Below, in pieces: positions 6,808-15,934 of a stretch of DNA of 17,547 bases. The stretch covers positions 1-17,547 of the forward strand of contig DAITAC010000083.1 of the NCBI GenBank assembly GCA_036824465.1, read 5' to 3'. How positions within the stretch are numbered: the first letter of the stretch is position 1; every line of letters begins with the position of its first letter. The stretch is from JAKOQB01 sp036824465. GTDB taxonomy: Bacteria; Pseudomonadota; Gammaproteobacteria; Burkholderiales; Burkholderiaceae_F. Made by a program: the position numbers and the translations under genes. The notes under the pieces were generated by a model. The model did not search any database, had not been told where the DNA came from, and was given only the letters and a program-made list of their open reading frames with translations.

Positions 6808-6832
6808 TCAACTACGGAACAGTTGAGTTCCG
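6808..6832 (+). other. Two interlocked inverted repeats in the dnaK leader
   Basis: TCAACT (6808-6813) pairs with AGTTGA (6821-6826), and CGGAAC (6815-6820) pairs with GTTCCG (6827-6832). Each 6-bp stem uses bases in the loop of the other, so the two hairpins exclude each other, or could at most form part of a pseudoknot. It lies 30 bp before the dnaK start codon. A role as a transcript switch or protein site is inference. Confidence 0.4.
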
Positions 6833-6837
6833 CAAGA

Positions 6838-6858
6838 TTTTCTCGAATCAAGAGGGGA
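6838..6858 (+). promoter_or_regulatory. fourU-like hairpin masking the dnaK ribosome binding site
   Basis: TTTTCTC (6838-6844) can pair with GAGGGGA (6852-6858) across a 7-base loop as a 7-bp stem: two C-G, two U-A and three U-G wobbles. The 3' arm is the dnaK Shine-Dalgarno. The design, four U residues plus C opposite a GAGGG core, repeats that of the grpE leader. Seen by hand pairing only. Confidence 0.45.
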
Positions 6859-6862
6859 AGAC

Positions 6863-8815
<1,953 letters not shown>

Positions 8816-8832
8816 CGAAGTCATCCGCCTTA

Positions 8833-8895
8833 CCTCTCGCCGAGTTCGAGCGGACGACTGCGTCGCCGCTCGACTCGGCGTTGTTGCGTGAGAGG
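8833..8895 (+). promoter_or_regulatory. Long intergenic hairpin after dnaK; base can mask the next ribosome site
   Basis: CGCCGAGTTCGAGCGG (8838-8853) pairs with CCGCTCGACTCGGCG (8866-8880) with one bulged base, and the stem continues inside as CGAC (8855-8858) with GTCG (8862-8865) around a TGC loop: about 19 bp in all. Outside it, CCTCTC (8833-8838) can pair with GAGAGG (8890-8895), which is the Shine-Dalgarno of the TMEM175 gene. No T-run follows closely, so this is more likely an attenuating, processing or translation-control element than a full terminator. Confidence 0.6.
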
Positions 8896-8907
8896 GAACC
8901 GTGATCG

Positions 8908-9483
8908 ATGGGCAAGACCCGACTCGAAGCCTTCAGCGACGGCGTGATTGCGATCATCATCACGATCATGGTGCTCGAGCTGAAGGCGCCGCACGGCAGC
9001 TCGCTCGCCGATCTCAAGCCCCTGGTGCCGGTGTTTCTGAGCTATGTACTGAGCTTCGCCAACGTCGGCATCTACTGGAACAATCATCATCACCTGCTGC
9101 ACACGGTCAGGCAGGTGAGCGGGCCGATGCTGTGGGCCAACCTGCATCTGCTGTTCTGGCTGTCGCTGATGCCATTCACGACCGCGTGGATGGGCGAGAA
9201 TCACTTCGAGTCGCTGCCGACGGCGCTGTACGGATTCGTGCTGCTGATGTGCGGTGTTTCGTACACGATCCTGCAACGGACGATCATTCAGAAGCACGGT
9301 CAGGAGTCGGAGTTGGCGCGGGCGCTGGGCCGCGACACGAAAGGCAAGGTTTCGCTGCTGGCTTACATTGCGGCGATTCCGCTCGCGTTCGTCAACGAAT
9401 GGATTGCGGATGCGATCTTCGTCGCCGTGGCATTGATGTGGTTCGTCCCGGACCGGCGCATTGAAAAGGCAATTGCCGAATGA
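8908..9483 (+). CDS. TMEM175-family potassium channel protein (DUF1211)
   Basis: A predicted inner-membrane potassium-selective leak channel of the prokaryotic TMEM175 family, which works as a tetramer. The 191-residue length is typical. The first helix carries the family motif as RLEAFSDGVIAIIITIMVLEL (R5 through L25), with FSD at 9-11. Further membrane segments lie at about 38-56, 74-94, 104-124, 149-163 and 165-181; YWNNHHHLL and LLFWLSLMPFTTAWMGE (69-95 region) are also family-like. The ATG at 8908 follows GAGAGGG at a rather long distance; an in-frame stop lies two codons upstream. Its stop overlaps the dnaJ start as ATGA, so the two are translationally coupled. This position between dnaK and dnaJ is unusual. 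Confidence 0.88.
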   Translation: MGKTRLEAFSDGVIAIIITIMVLELKAPHGSSLADLKPLVPVFLSYVLSFANVGIYWNNHHHLLHTVRQVSGPMLWANLHLLFWLSLMPFTTAWMGENHFESLPTALYGFVLLMCGVSYTILQRTIIQKHGQESELARALGRDTKGKVSLLAYIAAIPLAFVNEWIADAIFVAVALMWFVPDRRIEKAIAE

Positions 9484-10637
9484 GCAAGCGTGACTACTAC
9501 GACGTCCTCGGCGTCGCCAAGAACGCCTCGGAAGAGGAAATCAAGAAGGCGTATCGCAAGCTGGCGATGAAGCACCACCCCGACCGCAATCAGGGCAAGG
9601 AAGGCAAGAGCGCGAAGGAATCCGAGGACAAGTTCAAGGAGGTCAAGGAGGCCTACGAGATCCTGACCGACGCGAACAAGCGCGCTGCCTACGACCGCTT
9701 TGGCCATGCCGGCGTCGACCCGAACGCGGGAGGCGCCGGCGGCGGCCAGGGTTTCGGCAACTTTGCCGACGCATTCGGCGACATCTTCAGCGACATCTTT
9801 GGTGGTGCAATGGGGGGCGCGGGAGGCCGCGGCGGCCGCTCGGCCGCGTTCCGTGGCGCCGATCTTCGCTACAACATGGAGATCACGCTCGAGCAGGCGG
9901 CACGCGGCTTTTCCACCGACATCCGCGTGCCAAGCTGGGACGCGTGCGAAACCTGCAAGGGCAGCGGTGCGAAGCCGGGCACGTCGCCCAAGGCCTGCGG
10001 CACGTGTGGCGGCTCCGGCGCGGTGCGCATGACGCAGGGCTTTTTCTCGATCCAGCAGACCTGCCCGACCTGCCACGGCAGCGGCAAAGTGATTGCCGAG
10101 CCGTGCGTGGCTTGCCACGGCGAAGGCCGGATCAAGAAGAACAAGGTGCTCGAAGTCAACATCCCCGCCGGCATTGACGAGGGCCAGCGTATTCGACTGT
10201 CTGGCAAGGGAGAGCCCGGCATGAACGGCGGGCCGCCGGGCGACCTGTACGTCGAGATCCGGATCAAACCGCACGACGTGTTCCAGCGTGACGGCGACGA
10301 CCTGCACTGCGAAGTGCCGGTATCGATCGCCACCGCCGCGCTCGGCGGCGATGTGGATGTGGCAACGCTCGAGGGCAAGGTGAGCCTCACCATTCCCGAG
10401 GGCACGCAAAGCGGCAAGACGTTCCGCCTGCGTGGCAAGGGCGTCAAGGGCGTGCGTTCGAGCTATCCGGGTGACCTGTACTGCCACATCACCGTCGAAA
10501 CACCGGTGCGGCTGACCGAGAAGCAGAAGAAGCTGCTGCGCGAGTTCGACGCCTCGCTGCGTGACGGCGGCGCCAAGCACTCCCCCCAATCCAAAGGGTT
10601 TGTGGACAAGATGAAGGGGTTTTTCACTGCCGAGTGA
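9480..10637 (+). CDS. dnaJ: Co-chaperone DnaJ (Hsp40)
   Basis: DnaJ delivers substrates to DnaK and stimulates its ATPase. The 385-residue protein is complete: J domain at 1-72 with HPD at 33-35, a Gly/Phe-rich region at about 82-120, the zinc-binding domain with four CxxCxGxG repeats (C156/C159, C173/C176, C195/C198, C209/C212) and the C-terminal beta domains (GDLYVEIRIKPHDVFQRDG, GKGVKGVRSSYPGDLY). The ATG at 9480 overlaps the TMEM175 stop; AAAAGG at 9464-9469 is a possible ribosome site, and the palindrome GGCAATTGCC (9468-9477) sits between it and the start. The last 15 bp of the gene are duplicated 116 bp downstream. Confidence 0.98.
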   Translation: MSKRDYYDVLGVAKNASEEEIKKAYRKLAMKHHPDRNQGKEGKSAKESEDKFKEVKEAYEILTDANKRAAYDRFGHAGVDPNAGGAGGGQGFGNFADAFGDIFSDIFGGAMGGAGGRGGRSAAFRGADLRYNMEITLEQAARGFSTDIRVPSWDACETCKGSGAKPGTSPKACGTCGGSGAVRMTQGFFSIQQTCPTCHGSGKVIAEPCVACHGEGRIKKNKVLEVNIPAGIDEGQRIRLSGKGEPGMNGGPPGDLYVEIRIKPHDVFQRDGDDLHCEVPVSIATAALGGDVDVATLEGKVSLTIPEGTQSGKTFRLRGKGVKGVRSSYPGDLYCHITVETPVRLTEKQKKLLREFDASLRDGGAKHSPQSKGFVDKMKGFFTAE

Positions 10638-10651
10638 AAAAGCCCTTCGTC
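10610..10651. other. 19-bp inverted repeat spanning the dnaJ stop codon
   Basis: The arms 10610-10628 (GATGAAGGGGTTTTTCACT) and 10633-10651 flank a GCCG loop; they pair over 19 positions with one G-U wobble and one G-G mismatch. The dnaJ stop codon (10635-10637) lies in the right arm. The T residues are in the 5' arm and the A residues in the 3' arm, so it is not a classical intrinsic terminator on the plus strand, but the hairpin could protect the 3' end of the message. Confidence 0.6.
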
Positions 10652-10706
10652 TTGCGGCGCAGGCTCACTTCGGCGCAGCCGAAGTTAAGTCGCGCAGCGA
10701 CGGCCG
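10623..10706 (+). repeat. 84-bp direct repeat, copy 1 (includes end of dnaJ)
   Basis: Identical over 84 bp to 10739-10822, offset 116 bp. It contains the last four codons and stop of dnaJ and two hairpins with a GCA loop: ACTTCGGC/GCCGAAGT (10667-10674 with 10678-10685) and GTCGC/GCGAC (10689-10693 with 10697-10701). Confidence 0.95.
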
Positions 10707-10954
10707 TAGTCACAAGATTTGCGCGCGGAGCGCGCCGGTTCACTGCCGAGTGAAAAAGCCCTTCGTCTTGCGGCGCAGGCTCACTTCGGCGCAGCCGAAG
10801 TTAAGTCGCGCAGCGACGGCCGAAGACACGTGCTGACATGAGTCGAACGCGCCGCTTCACCACAGGGTGAGGAAGTCCATCGGTCCCTCGGTCCAGACGA
10901 CACAAACCGGTCCGCTCGAGGCGCACTTGCAGCGGAACTTCTGATTTCGGACGA
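10638..10954. other. 317-bp spacer after dnaJ, repeat-rich, no gene seen
   Basis: The first 185 bp are taken up by the duplicated block. Between its copies, GCGCGC (10721-10726) and GCGCGC (10730-10735) form a third hairpin with a GGA loop. The remainder (10823-10954) holds a weak TCACC/GGTGA dyad near 10856-10870 and GC-rich sequence leading to the flavoprotein gene. I see no convincing promoter, coding frame or known RNA in it. Confidence 0.7.
10739..10822 (+). repeat. 84-bp direct repeat, copy 2
   Basis: A second identical copy of 10623-10706, carrying a non-coding duplicate of the last dnaJ codons and both GCA-loop hairpins (10783-10801 and 10805-10817). Identity at every one of 84 positions points to a recent local duplication or conversion of a 116-bp unit. 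Confidence 0.95.
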
Positions 10955-12166
10955 ATGATGTCTGCATGCGACGGAATTTGGGATGCGATCGTCATCGGTG
11001 CCGGCGCCGCCGGCATGATGTGCGCGGCCGTCGCGGGCCAGCGCGGCGCGCGCGTGCTGCTGATCGATCATGCAGAAAAGCTGGCGGAGAAGATCCGCAT
11101 CTCCGGCGGCGGGCGCTGCAATTTCACCAACCTTCATGCGCGCCCGGAAAACTTCCTGTCCGCCAACCCGCATTTCTGCCGCGCGGCGCTGGCGCGCTAC
11201 ACACCGGCCGACTTCGTCGCATTGGTCAGGCGGCATCGCATCGCGTTCCACGAAAAGCACAAGGGACAGCTCTTCTGCGATGACTCGTCGGAGCAGATCA
11301 TCGCCATGCTGCGCGCCGAGTGCGACGCCGGCGCAGTGCGCTGGAACATGCCGTGCAAGGTCCAGCAGATCACGAAAGAGGGCGACTCGTTCCTGCTTGC
11401 GACCGATGCAGGTTCATTGCGAACGCGCCGGGTCGTGATTGCGACCGGTGGATTGTCGATTCCGAAGATCGGCGCGACTGACTTCGGCTACCGGGTTGCG
11501 CGCCAGTTCGGCCTGCGGCTGATCGAACCGCAGCCGGCCCTGGTTCCGCTCACGTTCGCGGTTGAGCAGTGGCAACCTTTCGTGCCACTCGCCGGCGTCT
11601 CGATCGAGGTGCAGGTGCGATGCGGGCGCGGCGCGTTCGACGAGGATCTGCTGTTCACGCATCGCGGGCTTTCGGGTCCGGCGATCCTGCAGATATCGAG
11701 CTACTGGAATGAGGGCGGCGCGATCGCAGTCGATCTGGCACCGCAGTTCGCGGGCGACGAGCTTGCCGCCGCGCTGCTCGAACACAAACGCACGAGCCGG
11801 CAGCACCTGGCAAACACGCTTTCGGGTTTGCTGCCGCGACGGCTGGCCGAGGGCTGGCTCGCGGCGCAGGGACTCGCGGGCGATCAGCGCATTGCAGAGT
11901 TCGCGGACAAGACCTTGCGCGCGCTCGCAAGTTCTCTGAAGCGCTGGCAGCTTGTTCCGAGCGGCAGCGAGGGCTGGCGGAAGGCCGAGGTCACTCGCGG
12001 CGGCGTCGATACCGACGAGCTGTCGCAGAACACATTCGAGTCGAAGCGAGTTGCCGGGCTGCATTTCATCGGCGAAGTCGTCGACGTCACCGGCTGGCTC
12101 GGCGGCTATAACTTCCAGTGGGCGTGGGCGAGCGGATTTGCGTGCGGGCAGGCGATCACGGCCTGA
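10955..12166 (+). CDS. BaiN/HI0933-type NAD(P)/FAD-dependent oxidoreductase
   Basis: A cytoplasmic flavoprotein of 403 residues from the HI0933/YhiN (BaiN/RdsA) family; the physiological substrate is not established for most members. An FAD-binding Rossmann motif lies at 12-20 (IVIGAGAAG), followed by the family block KIRISGGGRCNFTN, a second nucleotide-contact region RRVVIATGGLSIPKIGATDFGY, and the C-terminal signature KAEVTRGGVDTDELSQNTFESK, GLHFIGEVVDVTGWLGGYN and FQWAWASGF. Start codons ATG 10955 and 10958 are adjacent and neither has a clear ribosome site; 10955 is given. It stands alone on this strand and its stop lies 3 bp from the stop of the convergent peptidase gene. Confidence 0.93.
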   Translation: MMSACDGIWDAIVIGAGAAGMMCAAVAGQRGARVLLIDHAEKLAEKIRISGGGRCNFTNLHARPENFLSANPHFCRAALARYTPADFVALVRRHRIAFHEKHKGQLFCDDSSEQIIAMLRAECDAGAVRWNMPCKVQQITKEGDSFLLATDAGSLRTRRVVIATGGLSIPKIGATDFGYRVARQFGLRLIEPQPALVPLTFAVEQWQPFVPLAGVSIEVQVRCGRGAFDEDLLFTHRGLSGPAILQISSYWNEGGAIAVDLAPQFAGDELAAALLEHKRTSRQHLANTLSGLLPRRLAEGWLAAQGLAGDQRIAEFADKTLRALASSLKRWQLVPSGSEGWRKAEVTRGGVDTDELSQNTFESKRVAGLHFIGEVVDVTGWLGGYNFQWAWASGFACGQAITA

Positions 12167-12169
12167 TCG

Positions 12170-14281
12170 CTATTGGGAGGCTGATTTTCCCAACGCCTTC
12201 CAAAGAAACGAGAATGTCTGCGCCCACATGCGTGCACTCTGCTCGTTGTCGGCCGCGCCGGGGTGACCGCCTTCGATGTTTTCGAAATACAGCACGTCGT
12301 GGCCGAGCTCCGTCATGCGCGCTGCCATTTTGCGCGCGTGGCCGGGGTGCACGCGATCGTCGCGCGTCGACGTGACGAGAAACAGGCGCGGATACTTCGC
12401 GTCCTTCTTCACGCCCTGGTACGGCGAATACCTGGCGATGTAGGCGCGCTCGTCGGCGACATCCGGGTCCCCGTACTCGGCCACCCACTGCGGGCCGGTC
12501 AGCAGCTTGTGATAGCGCAGCATGTCGGTGAGCGGCACCTGTGCCACGACGGCACCGAAGAGTTCCGGCCGCTGCACCATCGCCGTCGTGACGAGCAGAC
12601 CGCCCTGACTGCCACCCATGATGCCGAGGTACTTCGGCGATGTGACGCCGCGCTTGACCAGGTCTTCGGCCACCGCAATGAAGTCGTCCCAGGTGCGCTG
12701 CTTGTTTTCCTTCTGTGCGGAGCGATGCCACTCAGGTCCGAATTCGCCGCCGCCACGCAGATTGGCCAGCACGAACACGCCGCCGGGTTCGAGCCAACCC
12801 TTGCCGAACACGCCTGAGTAAAAAGGCATCTGCGAATAGGCAAAACCGCCGTAGCCGTAGAGCAGCGTTGGATTGCGACCGTTCATCTCGATGCCACGTC
12901 GCATCACGATGAAGTAGGGGATCCGCGTTCCATCCCTGCTGACCACTTCAAACTGCTGTGTCTGCAATCCGTCCGCGTTGAAGAACTTCGGCAGGGATTT
13001 GATCGGCTGCGGTGCCGCGCCGCCCGCAGTGCGTGCGTACAACGTGGTCGGCGTGGTGAAGTCCTGGGCGGTGAGAAGGTACTCGTCGCTCGCCCAGTAG
13101 GCGTCTGCCACATTGACCTGCGCGTTCTCCGGTGTGGACACGCGCGTGCGCTGCCAGTTGCTGCCGTCATGCCGGAACTCCCACAAGCGCGAGCGCACGT
13201 TGTCAATCTCGCTCACCAGAACGGCCGAGCGCGTCGTCGCGACGCCGGCCAGGCTCGCGCGCGCGCCGGGCGTGTACAGCTCATCAAACGTCCGTGATCC
13301 CTTCAGGAACAAGTCAAAGCGAATCGCGAGCAATGTCCCGCCCGGATAGGTGCGGCCGCCGACCGTCCACGGCGTACGTGTTTCGATCAGCAGCCAATCG
13401 CGGAACACGTGCGGTTGCGCATCGGCAGGGATGTCGAGCCGGATCGGCTTGTCGTCGATCAGTACGTGATACTCACTGTCCCAGTATGCGATCTCGCGCA
13501 CCCTCCAGTGGCGCGGCTTGCCTGACTCACGCTCGGTGAACGCATACACGCCAACGTCGCTCGGCTTGCCTTCGAACACGGTGGGGGACGTCGATGCGAG
13601 CGAGCCGCGTTTCCATTCGTTCACGATGCGCGAGTAGCCGGAGGTGGTCCGTTGTGCGGGGCTGAACGCCGATATCGCCCACACAGTGTCGTTGTCCTTC
13701 CAGGTGATGTCCTGCTTGTCTTCGCCGAGCACGAAGCTGTCGAAGCCGATCACCAGGCGCTGCTTTTCGAGATCGAACTCGCGCAGCACCACCGCATCGC
13801 CGCCGCCGCGCGACAGCGACAGGATGCAGCGACGATACGGTTCGTCTGATTTGTCGGGACGCAGGCATTCAGCGCCCTTCCAGACCCAGTTCTCGCCCTC
13901 ATGGCCTGCGAGTGCATCCAGATCGAACAGCGTCTCCCAGCGTGGCCGACGGGAGTGGTAGTCGGCCAGCGTAGTCCGGCGCCATACGCCGCGCGAAGTG
14001 GGTCCGTCACGCCAGAAGTTGTAGTAGTGCTCGCCCATTCGCTTCACGAGCGGGATGCGCTCGCGCGAGGTCAGGATCGTCAACAGGCTGTCGCGCAGCG
14101 GCTCATAGCGTTGGTCGGCGCTGAACTCCTTTTCGGCCCGCGCGTTGCGCTCGCGCACCCAGTCGAGCGCGCGTTCGCCCTTGATCTCCTCGAGCCACAG
14201 ATAAGGATCGTTCTGCGCAAGTACGGGCGCTGCGGCGAAGACGACCGCCGCGAGGATCAGGAAACGTCGCAGAAATCCCAT
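12170..14281 (-). CDS. Secreted prolyl oligopeptidase family serine peptidase (S9A)
   Basis: A 703-residue serine peptidase with a cleavable signal peptide (MGFLRRFLILAAVVFAAAPVLAQ), so it is exported to the periplasm or beyond. The N-terminal part opens NDPYLWLEEIKGERALDWV, typical of prolyl oligopeptidases, followed by the beta-propeller to about residue 420. The catalytic domain shows PTLLYGYGGF (471-480), NLRGGGEFGPEWH, the nucleophile in GIMGGSQGG (S558), an aspartate in TRDDRVHPGHA (D641 or D642) and the histidine in EGGHPG (H673). The elbow reads GGSQGG where GGSNGG is commoner. Expected activity is cleavage after proline in short peptides. Its ATG at 14281 is one base after the stop of the upstream permease gene, implying coupling. 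Confidence 0.93.
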   Translation of the reverse strand: MGFLRRFLILAAVVFAAAPVLAQNDPYLWLEEIKGERALDWVRERNARAEKEFSADQRYEPLRDSLLTILTSRERIPLVKRMGEHYYNFWRDGPTSRGVWRRTTLADYHSRRPRWETLFDLDALAGHEGENWVWKGAECLRPDKSDEPYRRCILSLSRGGGDAVVLREFDLEKQRLVIGFDSFVLGEDKQDITWKDNDTVWAISAFSPAQRTTSGYSRIVNEWKRGSLASTSPTVFEGKPSDVGVYAFTERESGKPRHWRVREIAYWDSEYHVLIDDKPIRLDIPADAQPHVFRDWLLIETRTPWTVGGRTYPGGTLLAIRFDLFLKGSRTFDELYTPGARASLAGVATTRSAVLVSEIDNVRSRLWEFRHDGSNWQRTRVSTPENAQVNVADAYWASDEYLLTAQDFTTPTTLYARTAGGAAPQPIKSLPKFFNADGLQTQQFEVVSRDGTRIPYFIVMRRGIEMNGRNPTLLYGYGGFAYSQMPFYSGVFGKGWLEPGGVFVLANLRGGGEFGPEWHRSAQKENKQRTWDDFIAVAEDLVKRGVTSPKYLGIMGGSQGGLLVTTAMVQRPELFGAVVAQVPLTDMLRYHKLLTGPQWVAEYGDPDVADERAYIARYSPYQGVKKDAKYPRLFLVTSTRDDRVHPGHARKMAARMTELGHDVLYFENIEGGHPGAADNEQSARMWAQTFSFLWKALGKSASQ

Positions 14282-14282
14282 C

Positions 14283-15053
14283 TCAAATGATCATTTTCAA
14301 TGCAGCAATCAGCAGAACCACGGCGAGCGCACGACGCATCGCATCCAGGTTCAGCTTCTTCGCCCCAAGCCACGAGCCGATCAGCCCGCCAACGATGACC
14401 GCGATCACCCAATAGGGCAAGGCATCGGGCAGCGCTGGTTTCTTCGTCATCAGACCCGCGAGCCCGGCGATCGAATTGACGAGTATGAACGCGGCCGTGG
14501 GTGCCGCAGCCTGGCGCACGGTCGCCCATGCCATCAGCACGATGATCGGCGACAGGAATACACCGCCGCCGACACCGGTCAGCCCGGAGAGCAGGCCGAT
14601 CGCGCCTCCAAGCAACCCGCAGGCCCAAAGCGGCGGCAACGGTCGCGCACCGCGGGCAGCGATTGCAGCCATTCGCGCCGGCATCGTTTCATAGAACAGT
14701 CGCCCGGCTGAATAAAGCAACACCACACCAACGATGATTGCATGCACGCGCGTCGGCAGATGAATCGTGCCGCCGAGGTAAGCCATCGGGATCGAGCCGA
14801 TCGCAAACGGCCAGAACAGCCGCCAGTTGGTGCCACCGGTGGCGCGCCCCGCCTGCGCAAAACGCAGCAGCGATATCGTCGCGACCGCCACATTCATGAC
14901 CAGCGCGGTCGGCCGCAGCAGTGGCGGCGGCACACCCATCAGGCCCATCGCCGCGAGATAACCGGACGCGCCGCCGTGGCCGACGGACGAATACAAGACG
15001 GCAGCGAGGAAGAACAGCGTGCCGAGCGCGACCGGGTGGATGTCGGGCTGCAT
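14283..15053 (-). CDS. TauE/SafE family sulfite or anion exporter-like permease
   Basis: A predicted inner-membrane permease of 256 residues, the usual length. The two halves carry the repeated family motif: YSSVGHGGASGYLAAMGLMG at 21-40 and LSGLTGVGGGVFLSPIIVLM at about 155-174. Several hydrophobic helices fill the rest. Family members move organosulfur compounds or sulfite, but the substrate cannot be read from sequence. The ATG at 15051-15053 is 20 bp after the scpA stop; an extension upstream would add an Arg/Ala-rich stretch overlapping scpA and is rejected. The end of the gene runs into the peptidase start. The gene looks like part of the operon DUF3460-scpA-tauE-peptidase. Confidence 0.88.
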   Translation of the reverse strand: MQPDIHPVALGTLFFLAAVLYSSVGHGGASGYLAAMGLMGVPPPLLRPTALVMNVAVATISLLRFAQAGRATGGTNWRLFWPFAIGSIPMAYLGGTIHLPTRVHAIIVGVVLLYSAGRLFYETMPARMAAIAARGARPLPPLWACGLLGGAIGLLSGLTGVGGGVFLSPIIVLMAWATVRQAAAPTAAFILVNSIAGLAGLMTKKPALPDALPYWVIAVIVGGLIGSWLGAKKLNLDAMRRALAVVLLIAALKMII

Positions 15054-15073
15054 CGACCGCGCGCAGCGTGTGC

Positions 15074-15934
15074 TTAGCTTGGCGTGTAGGCGAGCCGCAC
15101 GTAGATCGGCGCGTAGGGCGCGGCCTGCGTGATCTCGATCAGGCATTCACGCGCGAGTTCGAGCAGTGCCAGGAAATGCACGATCACGACTGGCGCCCCG
15201 CGCGCCAGCGTGGTCGCGTCGAAAAGATCGCCAAACTCGACGAATCTGGCGCTCTGCAGGCGCTTGAGGATCAGGCTCATGTGTTCGCGAACCGATAACT
15301 CTTCGCGCGCGATTTGATGGTGCGCGTAGAGCCTGGCGCGCTTGAGCACCTCGGCCCAGGCCTGCTGCAGATCGACAGCGTGAACCTCCGGAAAGCGTTT
15401 CTCGAGCGACTGTTCGATGGTGACGACCGCGCGCGCGAAGTCGCGCCCGATGCGCGGCAGCTCGTCGATGTGCGCAGCCGCGAGCTTCATGCGTTCGTAC
15501 TCGATCAGCCGGCGCACCAGCTCCGCGCGCGGATCTTCGACTTCGTCGCCGGTCTCGGCCTTCCTTACCGGCAGCAGCATGCGGCTCTTGATCTCGATCA
15601 GCATCGCCGCCATCAGCAGATACTCGCCGGCGAGCTCCAGATTGCTCTTGCGGATCTGCTCGATGTAGGTGAGGTACTGCTGCGTCAACGGCGCCATCGG
15701 GATGTCGAGCACGTTGAAGTTCTGCTTGCGGATCAGATACAGCAGCAGATCGAGCGGACCTTCGAACGCCTCGAGAAAGATCTCCAGTGCATCCGGCGGG
15801 ATGTACAGATCCTCGGGCAGCTTGAACAGCGGCTCGCCATACAACCGCGCGAGCGCGATGCCGTCGACCACGTCGGGCGTGCTGTCGGTCTGAGGCGCAT
15901 TCAGCGCCGCCGCAAGTGCGGGCGTATTCGACAT
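15074..15934 (-). CDS. scpA: Segregation and condensation protein A
   Basis: ScpA is the kleisin subunit that, with ScpB, joins the SMC ATPase in chromosome condensation and segregation. The 286-residue protein contains the diagnostic LEIFLEAFEGPLDLLLYLIRK (about 50-70), then QNFNVLDIPMAPLTQQYLTYIE, LAGEYLLMAAMLIEIKSRMLLP and a C-terminal winged-helix part ending APIYVRLAYTPS. The 50-residue N-terminal extension before the kleisin core is usual in Burkholderiales. The ATG at 15934 directly abuts the stop of the DUF3460 gene (15935-15937). In relatives I recall panC after scpA; here a permease follows. Confidence 0.95.
   Translation of the reverse strand: MSNTPALAAALNAPQTDSTPDVVDGIALARLYGEPLFKLPEDLYIPPDALEIFLEAFEGPLDLLLYLIRKQNFNVLDIPMAPLTQQYLTYIEQIRKSNLELAGEYLLMAAMLIEIKSRMLLPVRKAETGDEVEDPRAELVRRLIEYERMKLAAAHIDELPRIGRDFARAVVTIEQSLEKRFPEVHAVDLQQAWAEVLKRARLYAHHQIAREELSVREHMSLILKRLQSARFVEFGDLFDATTLARGAPVVIVHFLALLELARECLIEITQAAPYAPIYVRLAYTPS

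Noticed and set aside
6786..6810. Second sigma-32 promoter directly before dnaK (CTTGAAT with CCATCA)
   Set aside because: The -10 half matches poorly at allowed spacing; the upstream grpE promoter explains expression.
9363..10589. 408-codon open frame antisense to dnaJ
   Set aside because: It mirrors the codon bias of dnaJ on the other strand; no recognisable domain, and the sense gene is certain.
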